DNA from: Pseudomonadota bacterium
GTDB taxonomy: Bacteria > Pseudomonadota > Gammaproteobacteria > Steroidobacterales > Steroidobacteraceae
Reading direction: 5' to 3'
Length of the DNA stretch: 48,109 nt
Assembly (NCBI GenBank): GCA_947449495.1
Contig: CANFSB010000010.1
Location: 1-48,109, forward strand
Of this stretch, positions 38,018 through 46,036 are shown in pieces. The position numbers were made by a program, and so were the translations under genes. Position 1 is the stretch's first letter, and every line of letters begins with the position of its first letter. The notes below the pieces were generated by a model, which was not told the origin of the DNA, did not search any database, and saw only the letters and a program-made list of their open reading frames with translations.

Positions 38018-38578
38018 TTAATGAAAGGGCGTTCCCGGTGGCGGCACCGGGGGCTCGCGCAGCGGCTGCAACTGTTCATAGAGCAATTGCACGCCGACAC
38101 GCACGAATTCAACCAATTCGGTATAGGCCGTCTCGCTGGCCTCCAGGCTGTCGTCAGGGTCGACATCAACCTGCGTGATGGCCGTGAAGTCAGCAATGAT
38201 TTCGCCGACCTCACCCCCGGCCGAGGCAGAGTCCTGCAAATGGCCTGTGCCCAGCCCATACAAAAACCCCTGACACCATTCACCCAGTGCAGTGGTGCGT
38301 TCGGCCAAAGTCTGCTCGTCGTCAGGCAACAGCATGTCAAAGGTCATTTGCCGGCCATCCAAGGCATCGCGCGTGGACTTGAAGACCAATCGCAGTGTTT
38401 CGCGGACGGCCGCCGGCGCATTGCCCTCGGGGAGAATCTCGCCCAGCCAGTCGGCCAGCGTGTAGGCACGCGACGCACATAACGCACCGGCCAGCGTGCC
38501 ATGTGATTCGGCGGCATCGGCGAGCGCGTTACAGCGTTGCAGCGCCTCCTGCAGGCGCGGATGAGCGGGAGTGTCCAT
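38018..38578 (-). CDS. ygfB: YgfB/UPF0149 family protein
   Basis: A 186-residue YecA/YgfB-family protein without enzymatic motifs. Matching features are SHGTLAGALCASRA near the N-terminus, FDMLLPDDEQTLAERTTALGEWCQGFLYGLG, and EIIADFTAITQVD followed by YTELVEFVRVGVQLLYEQL. In some pseudomonads YgfB acts as a regulator of autolysis-linked genes, but the role here is unknown. A CATAAT box at 38585-38590 on the minus strand ends 6 bases before ATG 38578. Alternative starts 9 or more codons upstream overlap that box. Confidence 0.88.
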   Translation of the reverse strand: MDTPAHPRLQEALQRCNALADAAESHGTLAGALCASRAYTLADWLGEILPEGNAPAAVRETLRLVFKSTRDALDGRQMTFDMLLPDDEQTLAERTTALGEWCQGFLYGLGTGHLQDSASAGGEVGEIIADFTAITQVDVDPDDSLEASETAYTELVEFVRVGVQLLYEQLQPLREPPVPPPGTPFH

Positions 38579-38584
38579 CTGCTT

Positions 38585-38590
38585 ATTATG
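38585..38590 (-). promoter_or_regulatory. -10 box for ygfB-pepP-ubiH-ubiI, leaderless arrangement
   Basis: Reverse-strand CATAAT followed by AAGCAG and then the ygfB ATG. Transcription would start at or next to the start codon. No clear -35 at 16-18 bases; the region overlaps the divergent zapB promoter. Confidence 0.45.
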
Positions 38591-38610
38591 CCCGATAGCG
38601 TGCATTGCGA

Positions 38611-38640
38611 TTGACCCCCGCAAGAGTGCGGCCCTATAGT
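38611..38640 (+). promoter_or_regulatory. Sigma-70 promoter of zapB-zapA, leaderless arrangement
   Basis: TTGACC (38611-38616), an 18-base spacer and TATAGT (38635-38640), then TTTGCG and the ATG at 38647. The predicted transcription start falls on the start codon. This is the best-matching promoter in the window. Confidence 0.7.
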
Positions 38641-38646
38641 TTTGCG

Positions 38647-38877
38647 ATGCAAACCAGCACGCAATCCCACTTCGACGCCGAACTGCAGCGCCTAGAGCTG
38701 CGCATCGATGAACTCGTGGCGCTCGCAGACCGCCTGCGCGACGAAAACCGCGCGCTGCGCCAGCGGCAGGAAACCATCAGCGCAGAACGCACAGCGCTGC
38801 TGCACAAAAACGAACAGGTACGGACCCGTGTCGAGGCGATGATCGGTCGGCTGCGCACGCTGGAGCAGGGTTCATGA
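38647..38877 (+). CDS. ZapB-like coiled-coil protein (TIGR02449 family)
   Basis: A 76-residue, almost wholly helical protein with a heptad pattern (LQRLELRIDELVALADRLRDENRALRQRQ region), charged and lacking Cys and Trp. Small coiled-coil proteins directly upstream of zapA in gammaproteobacteria belong to the TIGR02449/ZapB-like group and are thought to act at the division ring with ZapA. ATG 38647 is chosen from the promoter position; a longer frame begins upstream of the -10. It overlaps zapA by 4 bases (ATGA). Confidence 0.8.
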   Translation: MQTSTQSHFDAELQRLELRIDELVALADRLRDENRALRQRQETISAERTALLHKNEQVRTRVEAMIGRLRTLEQGS

Positions 38878-39194
38878 GCGACAGCGACGAACAGGCTCGC
38901 GTCAGCATCCGCATACTGGAAAAGGAATACTTCATCGTCTGCAAGCCGTCAGAGCGCGACGATCTGCTGCAATCGGCGCAGTACCTCAACGGCAAGATGA
39001 AAGAGATCCGGGACACCGGCAAGGTGGTCGGCCTCGACCGCATCGCCGTCATCGCCGCGCTCAACATGGCCAACGAGCTAACCAAGCTGAACGCACAGGT
39101 GCCCCAGCAAAGTGGGCAACTGGCCACTCGCGTCAACTCCATTCGAGAACGTGTCGAACGCGCCCTAGACGCCAGTCGCCAGCTCGAACTGTAG
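38874..39194 (+). CDS. zapA: Cell division protein ZapA
   Basis: A 106-residue ZapA, which cross-links FtsZ protofilaments. The N-terminal globular part shows VSIRILEKEYFIVCKPSERDDL and LQSAQYLNGKMKEIRDTGKVVGLDRIAVIAALNMANEL, followed by a C-terminal coiled coil. Translationally coupled to the upstream ZapB-like gene. The 6S RNA gene begins 15 bases after its stop, the conserved zapA-ssrS-ygfA arrangement. Confidence 0.95.
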   Translation: MSDSDEQARVSIRILEKEYFIVCKPSERDDLLQSAQYLNGKMKEIRDTGKVVGLDRIAVIAALNMANELTKLNAQVPQQSGQLATRVNSIRERVERALDASRQLEL

Positions 39195-39208
39195 TACCAT
39201 CGAACCGG

Positions 39209-39396
39209 ACGTCACCTGCGGTGTTCGACAAGTGGCTCGGGTTACCTCGGACCCTAATTGAAACACCCAGGGGCCAGGCCATCCGACAGCATTGTGCATG
39301 TCCGCCTTGTGCGGGGAGTCTTACCTGTCTTGGCCTGCCCCACCTGTTGCTCCGGTTCGAGAGCAACGATCCGCACCGGCATCTGCGGGTGACGTC
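39209..39396 (+). ncRNA. ssrS: 6S RNA
   Basis: About 188 bases between zapA and fau, the usual place of 6S RNA in gammaproteobacteria. The ends pair perfectly: GACGTCACC (39209-39217) with GGTGACGTC (39388-39396), forming the closing stem. A long irregular stem with a central bubble is plausible inside. TACCAT at 39196-39201 ends 7 bases before the proposed 5' end and fits a -10 box. 6S RNA mimics an open promoter and holds sigma-70 RNA polymerase in stationary phase. The ends are set by the stem and could shift by a few bases. Confidence 0.88.
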
Positions 39397-39405
39397 CACC
39401 TTCCT

Positions 39406-40014
39406 GTGATCACTCCAACTCCCGCAATTACAGACCTGCGAGCACTGCGCCGCCAGTTGCGAGCGGCGCGTCGCGCCGTGCCGGCAGCGCAGCGTCGCAA
39501 TGCCGCGCGTGCCATTGCACGTATTGCATCGCAGCGCCATTGGCTGCGTCCCGGCCGTCGCATTGCGCTGTTTTTATCTATGCCCGAAGAGATCGACACC
39601 AGCGTGCTGCTGCAACGTGTGCGGCAGCGCGGCTGCTTGGTCTACGTACCGCGCATCACCAACCAGCGGCGCAACAACATGCAATTTCTGCCGCTCACCG
39701 GAACCATGGGACGCGGCAGCTTCGGTATCAGTGAACCTACCGGTGGCAAGCCATTACGCGCCAGCCACTTCGATCTCATCTTCATGCCCTTGGTCGGATT
39801 TGATACTGGCGGCAACCGCATCGGCATGGGCCGTGGGTACTACGACCGGGCTCTATCGTTCCGCCATCGCAGGCAACATGGCGGCACGCCCTTGCTTGTC
39901 GGACTGGCCTACGACTGTCAGCAAGTGCCTGCATTACCAGTGCAAACGCACGATGTGCCACTTGATGCGATCCTCACTCCCAGCGGTTTGCGCCGCTTCA
40001 CTCGCAACACCTGA
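39406..40014 (+). CDS. fau: 5-formyltetrahydrofolate cyclo-ligase
   Basis: A 202-residue enzyme (YgfA/MTHFS) converting 5-formyl-THF to 5,10-methenyl-THF with ATP. Matching segments are [58 protein letters not shown] (metal and ATP loop) and VGLAYDCQQVPALPVQTHDVPLDAILTP. Start GTG 39406 lies 9 bases after the 6S RNA 3' end; longer frames would run through the 6S gene. No ribosome binding site is obvious. Co-transcription with 6S RNA is known elsewhere and likely here. Confidence 0.92.
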   Translation: MITPTPAITDLRALRRQLRAARRAVPAAQRRNAARAIARIASQRHWLRPGRRIALFLSMPEEIDTSVLLQRVRQRGCLVYVPRITNQRRNNMQFLPLTGTMGRGSFGISEPTGGKPLRASHFDLIFMPLVGFDTGGNRIGMGRGYYDRALSFRHRRQHGGTPLLVGLAYDCQQVPALPVQTHDVPLDAILTPSGLRRFTRNT

Positions 40015-40026
40015 GATGCAACCAAA

Positions 40027-40491
40027 ATGAACTACTGGCTGCTCAAGTCGGAACCGTCGGTGTTCTCCATCGACGCACTCGCAGCGGCGCCGCGCAAAAC
40101 CACGCACTGGGAAGGCGTGCGCAATTTTCAGGTCCGCAACATGCTGCGCGACGACTTCAAGAAGGGTGATCTGGGCTTCTTCTATCACTCGTCCTGTGCC
40201 GAGCCAGGCATCGCTGGCATCGTCGAGGTAGTACGCTCAGGCTATCCAGATGCTTCTGCCTGGGATTCTCGCAGCGAGTACTACGATGCTAAAAGCACTG
40301 AAAACAAGCCTCTTTGGTACTGTGTTGATGTAAAGCTTGTACGTCGTACCAAGCGCATCATCACTCTCGACATGCTGCGCATGCACGCCGAGACACAACT
40401 CAAAAGCATGTTGTTGCTACGCCGTGGCAACCGCTTGTCGGTCACGCCAGTCGATGAATCGCATTGGGAGTTCGTCCTCTCCCTCGAGTAA
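40027..40491 (+). CDS. EVE domain-containing protein
   Basis: A 154-residue protein nearly fully covered by one EVE domain (PUA-like fold): MNYWLLKSEPSVFSIDAL, THWEGVRNFQVRNML, KKGDLGFFYHSSC, GIAGIVEVVRSGYPD and SHWEFVLSL. Similar to human THYN1 and bacterial stand-alone EVE proteins, which are proposed to bind modified nucleic-acid bases; the ligand here is unknown. It begins 12 bases after fau, a conserved neighbour in many proteobacteria. Confidence 0.93.
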   Translation: MNYWLLKSEPSVFSIDALAAAPRKTTHWEGVRNFQVRNMLRDDFKKGDLGFFYHSSCAEPGIAGIVEVVRSGYPDASAWDSRSEYYDAKSTENKPLWYCVDVKLVRRTKRIITLDMLRMHAETQLKSMLLLRRGNRLSVTPVDESHWEFVLSLE

Positions 40492-40527
40492 GCGACACCC
40501 ACGAGCAAAAAAAAATTGCAAACACAC

Positions 40528-40559
40528 TTGCTTGTAAATTACTAACGCGTGTATATACT
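40528..40559 (+). promoter_or_regulatory. Strong promoter of the lysine-rich peptide gene
   Basis: Overlapping solutions: TTGCTT (40528-40533) with an 18-base spacer to TATATA (40552-40557), or TTGTAA (40532-40537) with 16 bases to TATACT (40554-40559). An A-tract (40507-40515) lies upstream like an UP element. The stretch is clearly AT-rich compared with its surroundings. Confidence 0.65.
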
Positions 40560-40591
40560 CAACCCCGGACTAACCCTAATGGAGAACTCTC

Positions 40592-40642
40592 ATGGCGAAA
40601 GCCAAGAAGAAGGCCAAGAAAAAGGCCGCTAAGAAGAAGTAA
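40592..40642 (+). CDS. 16-residue lysine/alanine-rich basic peptide
   Basis: The ORF encodes MAKAKKKAKKKAAKKK: ten Lys, five Ala, no acidic residue. GGAG (40581-40584) is 7 bases upstream of the ATG, ideal spacing. A promoter with an A-tract lies before it, and two hairpins (40648-40687, 40701-40724) after it. It resembles the repeat units of bacterial histone H1-like tails, but is far too short to be such a protein. It could bind nucleic acid or ribosomes, could be a by-product of a small RNA, or could act by ribosome pausing on the Lys run. Expression is inferred from signals only. Confidence 0.65.
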   Translation: MAKAKKKAKKKAAKKK

Positions 40643-40647
40643 CTTCG

Positions 40648-40687
40648 AGGTGACGGCGAGTTGATCTCAAGTCTTCTCGCCCCACCT
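40648..40687 (+). other. Extended RNA hairpin after the lysine-rich ORF
   Basis: AGGTG (40648-40652) pairs with CACCT (40683-40687), and GGCGAG (40655-40660) pairs with CTCGCC (40676-40681), leaving a 15-base loop that itself holds TTGA..TCAA. It starts 5 bases after the stop codon. No T-run follows. This may be a functional part of a small RNA or a 3' protective element. Confidence 0.55.
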
Positions 40688-40700
40688 ACAAGATACTCAA

Positions 40701-40724
40701 CTGTGCCCGCGAAAGCGGGCACAG
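40701..40724 (+). terminator. Terminator-like hairpin with GAAA loop
   Basis: CTGTGCCCGC, GAAA, GCGGGCACAG: a perfect 10-bp stem with a GNRA tetraloop, followed by TCGTTTAAAG, only a weak T-tract. It would end the transcript begun near 40566, about 160 bases long, before rpiA. Confidence 0.75.
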
Positions 40725-40759
40725 TCGTTTAAAGTCCCTTGTTTTCCGGTGTCCCGCGC

Positions 40760-41440
40760 ATGAGCACATCTTCCGACAGTCAGCAGTTGCGTAAGCAGCG
40801 CGTCGCTGCAGCAGCAGTAACCGAACTCACCGAGGGCATGATCCTTGGTGTCGGTACCGGTTCCACAGTCAACGCCTTCATCGATGCTCTGGGTCCTTGG
40901 GCCGAGCGATTGGCTGGTGCCGTGTCGAGTTCCGAAGCATCCACCACCAAGCTGCGCGCACTGGGCATACCCATACTCGACCTCAACGACACCGACGGGC
41001 TGGGCCTGTACATCGATGGTGCCGATGAGACCAACGCCGATCTGCAACTGATCAAGGGTGGCGGGGCAGCGCTCACACGCGAAAAAATCATCGCCGCTGC
41101 TGCAGCACGCTTTGTTTGTATCGTTGATGAAAGCAAGCTGGTCACCACATTGGGCAACTTCCCGTTGCCGGTCGAGGTCATCCCGATGGCGCGCAACCTG
41201 GTAGCCAGGCAGTTGCTGCTGCTGGGTGGGCAGCCTCGCTGGCGTGAAGGTGTGGTCACCGACAACGGCAATCACATCCTCGATATACACGGCCTGCACA
41301 TCACCGATCCGATCACTCTCGAGCAGCGCATCAACCAGATCACCGGAGTGGTCGCAGTGGGTCTGTTTGCCGCACGACCAGCCGATCTGCTGTTGATCGG
41401 CACTGCCGACGCAGTGCGACGCATCTCGCGCAGCAGCTAA
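40760..41440 (+). CDS. rpiA: Ribose-5-phosphate isomerase A
   Basis: A 226-residue enzyme interconverting ribose 5-phosphate and ribulose 5-phosphate. Motifs are [57 protein letters not shown] (catalytic Asp and Glu/Lys region), [11 protein letters not shown] and [11 protein letters not shown] 40760 is used; a TTG 7 codons upstream is in frame but adds nothing conserved. It provides substrate for nucleotide synthesis and, in reverse, ribulose 5-phosphate for KdsD. Confidence 0.96.
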   Translation: MSTSSDSQQLRKQRVAAAAVTELTEGMILGVGTGSTVNAFIDALGPWAERLAGAVSSSEASTTKLRALGIPILDLNDTDGLGLYIDGADETNADLQLIKGGGAALTREKIIAAAAARFVCIVDESKLVTTLGNFPLPVEVIPMARNLVARQLLLLGGQPRWREGVVTDNGNHILDIHGLHITDPITLEQRINQITGVVAVGLFAARPADLLLIGTADAVRRISRSS

Positions 41441-41448
41441 GCTCAGTC

Positions 41449-41478
41449 TTGCGGCGCGCCGGCCGGGCCTGCTAGGGT
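41449..41478 (+). promoter_or_regulatory. Promoter of the leuA leader
   Basis: TTGCGG (41449-41454), an 18-base spacer and TAGGGT (41473-41478). A small ORF begins 6 bases later at 41485, the same geometry as for ispG and zapB. It is the only promoter-like pair I find in the 239 bases between rpiA and leuA. Confidence 0.45.
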
Positions 41479-41484
41479 CGGACC

Positions 41485-41565
41485 ATGCGTCACCTCCAGC
41501 ACTCAATCGACCGACCCGTTCGCGGCGGCGTGATGCTGGGTGCGCGCCTGCACCTGCGTCGCTAG
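41485..41565 (+). CDS. Putative 26-residue leader peptide upstream of leuA
   Basis: A small ORF starting 6 bases after a -10-like box. It begins MRHLQHS and ends GARLHLRR, with four Leu codons (one CTC, three CTG near the end) and six Arg. Its last codons fall inside RNA stems: GGGTGCGC (41538-41545) can pair with GCGCACCC (41596-41603), and TGCGTC (41555-41560) with GACGCA (41565-41570) across the stop. Ribosome position could therefore change the fold before leuA. There is no run of Leu codons as in the classical leu leader, so function is tentative. Confidence 0.35.
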   Translation: MRHLQHSIDRPVRGGVMLGARLHLRR

Positions 41566-43368
<1,803 letters not shown>

Positions 43369-43397
43369 TCCCGATGAACGATCCCTCCAAACGAAAA

Positions 43398-43420
43398 GGG
43401 CGCCGCTTTTGGCGACGCCC
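43398..43420. terminator. Bidirectional terminator between leuA and the rplM-rpsI-tRNA operon
   Basis: On the minus strand GGGCGTCGC and GCGGCGCCC form a 9-bp stem (one G-T pair) with loop CAAAA, followed by TTTTCGTTT: a good intrinsic terminator for the tRNA transcript. On the plus strand the same stem has one mismatch and is followed by TCTTGTTT, which would serve leuA. The only hairpin in the window with clear T-runs on both sides. Confidence 0.8.
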
Positions 43421-43427
43421 TCTTGTT

Positions 43428-43501
43428 TGGTTGGGGGACTAGGATTCGAACCTAGGTTGACGGAGTCAGAGTCCGTAGTCCTACCACTAGACGATCCCCC
43501 A
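43428..43501 (-). tRNA. tRNA-Gln (anticodon CUG), CCA encoded
   Basis: A 74-base cloverleaf on the minus strand. Acceptor TGGGGGA pairs with TCCCCCA, followed by discriminator A and an encoded CCA. The D stem is GTCT/GGAC, the anticodon stem ACGGA/TCCGT with loop CTCTGAC, giving anticodon CTG (43467-43469) for codon CAG. The T stem is CTAGG/CCTAG with loop TTCGAAT. It begins 6 bases after the rpsI stop, so it is probably cut out of the ribosomal-protein transcript. Confidence 0.95.
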
Positions 43502-43507
43502 AGAGTC

Positions 43508-43900
43508 TTAACGCTTGGAGTACTGCGGACCGCGACGGGCCTTGCGGCGACCGACCTTCTTGCGCTCGACTTCACGTGCATCGCGCGTGACGAAACCAGC
43601 CTTACGCAGCGGTGAACGCAGCGACTCATCGTATTCGATGAGTGCGCGAGTGATGCCGTGACGGATGGCGCCGGCCTGACCGGTGATGCCACCGCCCGCG
43701 ACCGTCACGTTGATGTCGAAACGGCCTTCGAGCTGCACCAGCTCAAGCGGCTGACGCACGATCATGCGACCGGTTTCACGAGCAAAGAACTGCTCGATAG
43801 TGCGCTGGTTGATCGTGATACGACCGGTGCCAGGCGCGAGATAAACGCGCGCGGTGGAAGTCTTGCGACGACCGGTGCCGTAATTGGTGTTGAGTGCCAT
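43508..43900 (-). CDS. rpsI: 30S ribosomal protein S9
   Basis: A 130-residue uS9, the same length as in E. coli. It begins [19 protein letters not shown] and contains [37 protein letters not shown], ending in the basic [17 protein letters not shown] tail whose final Lys-Arg reaches the P-site tRNA. ATG 43900 is the normal start; the frame is open 24 codons further upstream into rplM. Second gene of the rplM-rpsI operon, 16 bases after rplM. Confidence 0.98.
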   Translation of the reverse strand: MALNTNYGTGRRKTSTARVYLAPGTGRITINQRTIEQFFARETGRMIVRQPLELVQLEGRFDINVTVAGGGITGQAGAIRHGITRALIEYDESLRSPLRKAGFVTRDAREVERKKVGRRKARRGPQYSKR

Positions 43901-43916
43901 GCTGTTGATCCTGGAA

Positions 43917-44345
43917 TTACAGTTCGAGCGGCTTGGGCTGCTGCGCCTGATGCGGGTGCGTGGCACCTGCAAAGACGTGCAGCTTGCGGAACATCATGCG
44001 ACCCAGTGTGTTCTTCGGCAGCATGCCCTTGACGGCAAACTGCAGCGCACGCTCCGGGTGCTCGGCCAGCAACTTGCCCAGCGCGATGGACTTGAGGTTG
44101 CCCACGTAGCCGGTGTGGTGGTGGTAGAACTTGTCCTGCAGCTTGTTGCCGGTGACCTTAACCTTGCCCGCATTGAGCACGATGAGGTTGTCGCCCATGT
44201 CAACGTGGGGGCTGTAGTCAGTCTTATGCTTGCCGCGCAGGCGATGCGCCAGCTCGGTAGCCAGACGACCCAGGGTCTTGCCCTCGGCGTCAATCACGAA
44301 CCAATCAGCACGGACTAAGCCGGGCTTTGCAAAAACAGTACTCAT
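43917..44345 (-). CDS. rplM: 50S ribosomal protein L13
   Basis: A 142-residue uL13, same length as in E. coli. Clear features are [78 protein letters not shown] and a C-terminal HPHQAQQP. First gene of the rplM-rpsI-tRNA-Gln unit, with a good promoter at 44386-44414. Confidence 0.98.
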   Translation of the reverse strand: MSTVFAKPGLVRADWFVIDAEGKTLGRLATELAHRLRGKHKTDYSPHVDMGDNLIVLNAGKVKVTGNKLQDKFYHHHTGYVGNLKSIALGKLLAEHPERALQFAVKGMLPKNTLGRMMFRKLHVFAGATHPHQAQQPKPLEL

Positions 44346-44385
44346 CGTGTCTGCTCGCTAGGTGAGCCGGAAATAAAGGGCGCGT

Positions 44386-44414
44386 AGATTAACCGCGCAG
44401 ACCTCGCTTTGCAA
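44386..44414 (-). promoter_or_regulatory. Sigma-70 promoter of rplM-rpsI
   Basis: On the minus strand TTGCAA (44414-44409), a 17-base spacer and TAATCT (44391-44386). Transcription would start near 44379, giving a leader of about 34 bases before the rplM ATG, long enough for a ribosome binding site or r-protein control. Confidence 0.65.
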
Positions 44415-44465
44415 AGCCGATTCACCCAGAGTGTGGGAAGGGCCCAGACTGCCCCTGCCGCACCT

Positions 44466-44471
44466 TATAAT
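44466..44471 (+). promoter_or_regulatory. -10 box for coq7, leaderless arrangement
   Basis: A perfect TATAAT followed by GAGCCC and the coq7 ATG at 44478. No recognisable -35. With the usual 6-7 base distance the transcript would begin at the start codon. Confidence 0.5.
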
Positions 44472-44477
44472 GAGCCC

Positions 44478-45134
44478 ATGAGCGCACCCACTACCCCGCC
44501 TGCCCTGGATCTGCCCGACCACCTGCTGGCAGCCGCCGACCGGGCGCTGCGCGCCGTGTTCGCGCCGGCCACCGCCTCGCGTCCATTGCCGGCCCCCACT
44601 CGAAGTGACGCCACGCCCCTCACCGAGGCCCAGCGCCAGCAAGCCGCCGGTCTAATGCGCGTGAATCACGCCGGCGAAATCGCCGCTCAGGGGCTCTACC
44701 ACGGCCAAGCTTTGGCGGCACGCAACCCGCAGGTGCGCGACATGCTGCTGGCTGCCGGCCGCGAGGAAACCGATCATCTGGCGTGGTGCCAAACGCGACT
44801 GGCAGAACTGGGCGATCGGCCCAGCCGACTGGACCCGCTGTGGTACGCCGGTTCGCTCACGCTTGGGCTGGTGGCCGGTCTGATCAGCGACAAGGCCAGC
44901 TTAGGGTTTGTGTCCGAAACCGAGCGGCAGGTGGAGCGTCACCTGGATGGTCACCTGCAGGCACTGCCCGAGGCCGATACGCGCAGCCGCGCAATCCTTG
45001 AGCAAATGCGCAGCGACGAAATCCAGCACGGCCAACAGGCCCGCGATGCTGGCGGCATCGAGCTGCCCACACCCATCAAAAAACTGATGCAACTCACATC
45101 ACGGCTCATGACCCGCACGGCCGTGCACTTTTGA
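44478..45134 (+). CDS. coq7: 2-polyprenyl-3-methyl-6-methoxy-1,4-benzoquinone monooxygenase Coq7
   Basis: A 218-residue di-iron hydroxylase for the last hydroxylation in ubiquinone synthesis, replacing UbiF of E. coli. The iron-binding Glu/His motifs are [33 protein letters not shown] and [11 protein letters not shown]. An N-terminal extension of about 60 residues precedes the domain, as in other proteobacterial Coq7. ATG 44478 follows TATAAT by 6 bases; the longer open frame begins before that box. With UbiI and UbiH in this window, three ring hydroxylases are covered. Confidence 0.93.
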   Translation: MSAPTTPPALDLPDHLLAAADRALRAVFAPATASRPLPAPTRSDATPLTEAQRQQAAGLMRVNHAGEIAAQGLYHGQALAARNPQVRDMLLAAGREETDHLAWCQTRLAELGDRPSRLDPLWYAGSLTLGLVAGLISDKASLGFVSETERQVERHLDGHLQALPEADTRSRAILEQMRSDEIQHGQQARDAGGIELPTPIKKLMQLTSRLMTRTAVHF

Positions 45135-45159
45135 CACAGTTCACACTTTGATCCACTAA

Positions 45160-45186
45160 TGATTCAGAACGGTTGAAACTGAATCA
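45160..45186. promoter_or_regulatory. Inverted repeat, putative operator upstream of crp
   Basis: TGATTCAG (45160-45167), an 11-base spacer, CTGAATCA (45179-45186): an 8-bp perfect inverted repeat, with a smaller AAC.GTT repeat in the spacer. It overlaps TTGAAA (45173-45178), a possible -35, with TAATAC 15 bases on. It does not match the CRP consensus TGTGA-N6-TCACA, so a different regulator is likely. The arm and spacer sizes suit a dimeric protein. Confidence 0.5.
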
Positions 45187-45241
45187 GGTTATGTAATACA
45201 AGACATGCAATGGCTAACGCCGCATTGCTTGGATTAACACA

Positions 45242-46000
45242 ATGATCGATACCGTCAAGCCGCTGAGCGAGATACCGGCCATCAACCGGTTCCTCAGCTA
45301 CTGCCGCATTCGCACTGTCTCCTCCAAGACCGTCATCATCCATGCCGGCGACATGCCCGATGTCCTCTACTACATCATCAGCGGCTCGGTCGAAGTGATG
45401 ATCGAGGACGCCGAAGGCAACGAAATGGTGCTGGCCTATCTGAACAAGGGCCAATTCTTCGGTGAAATGGGTCTGTTCCACGAAGAGCCCACCCGCAGCG
45501 CCTGGGTGCGTACACGCAACGCCTGCGAACTGGCCGAAATGACTTACCCGCGCTTCAGGCAGATTGCCGCCGAGAGTCCCGGTCTGGTGTTCGAACTGGC
45601 CACCCAGCTGGCCACCCGCCTCGACCGCACCAACCGCAAGTTGGGCGATCTGGCTTTCGTCGATGTCACCGGTCGTGTCGCGCACGCCATCATGGATCTA
45701 TGTGGCGAACCCGATGCCATGACCCATCCCGAGGGCATGCAAATCAAGGTGTCCCGTCAAGAGTTGTCGCGGCTGGTGGGTTGCTCGCGCGAGATGGCGG
45801 GCCGTGTGCTCAAGGTGCTCGAAGAACAGGGCCTGCTGCGCGCCACCGGCAAGACCATCGTGGTGTTCAACGCCCGACCCAAAATGAAAACGCGCCCGGT
45901 GACTGTGCCTGCGCAGGGTGGAGCCAAGCCTGGCGCCGCCAAGCCGATGCCGCCGCGGCGCGCCCCCGTCATCGACGATGACGAGGACGACGAAGAATAA
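45242..46000 (+). CDS. crp: CRP-family global transcription regulator with acidic C-terminal tail
   Basis: A 252-residue CRP/Clp-type regulator. The cyclic-nucleotide domain (residues 15-135) keeps the phosphate-binding GEMGLFHEEPTRSAWVR with Glu75 and Arg85 equivalent to E. coli Glu72 and Arg82. Thr130 is kept, but Asn131 replaces Ser128. The winged helix has SRQELSRLVGCSREMAGRVLK with the Arg-Glu...Arg DNA-reading residues, so TGTGA-type sites are expected. The core ends near residue 212; a 40-residue tail follows, proline/lysine-rich and ending IDDDEDDEE, absent from E. coli CRP (210 residues). Ligand may be cAMP, or c-di-GMP as for Xanthomonas Clp. Confidence 0.9.
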   Translation: MIDTVKPLSEIPAINRFLSYCRIRTVSSKTVIIHAGDMPDVLYYIISGSVEVMIEDAEGNEMVLAYLNKGQFFGEMGLFHEEPTRSAWVRTRNACELAEMTYPRFRQIAAESPGLVFELATQLATRLDRTNRKLGDLAFVDVTGRVAHAIMDLCGEPDAMTHPEGMQIKVSRQELSRLVGCSREMAGRVLKVLEEQGLLRATGKTIVVFNARPKMKTRPVTVPAQGGAKPGAAKPMPPRRAPVIDDDEDDEE

Positions 46001-46007
46001 TCGGTAC

Positions 46008-46029
46008 AGCGGCGCCTTCAGGCGCCGCT
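46008..46029. terminator. Hairpin between convergent crp and rpe
   Basis: AGCGGCGCC, loop TTCA, GGCGCCGCT: a 9-bp perfect stem in the 36-base gap between convergent genes. No T-run on the plus side (TGCACATTC). Likely a shared 3' end signal. Confidence 0.6.
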
Positions 46030-46036
46030 TGCACAT

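Noticed and set aside
40507-40515. A-tract as an intrinsic terminator (minus-strand T-run)
   Set aside because: No stable hairpin precedes it on the minus strand; an UP-element-like role for the downstream promoter fits better.
41485-41565. Classical leucine attenuator leader peptide
   Set aside because: Only four scattered Leu codons and no T-run terminator; reported only as a possible, different mechanism.
45131-45147. TTGACA and a TGACA..TTCACA sequence as a CRP autoregulatory site
   Set aside because: Half-sites and spacing do not fit TGTGA-N6-TCACA, and the TTGACA has no -10 at 16-18 bases.
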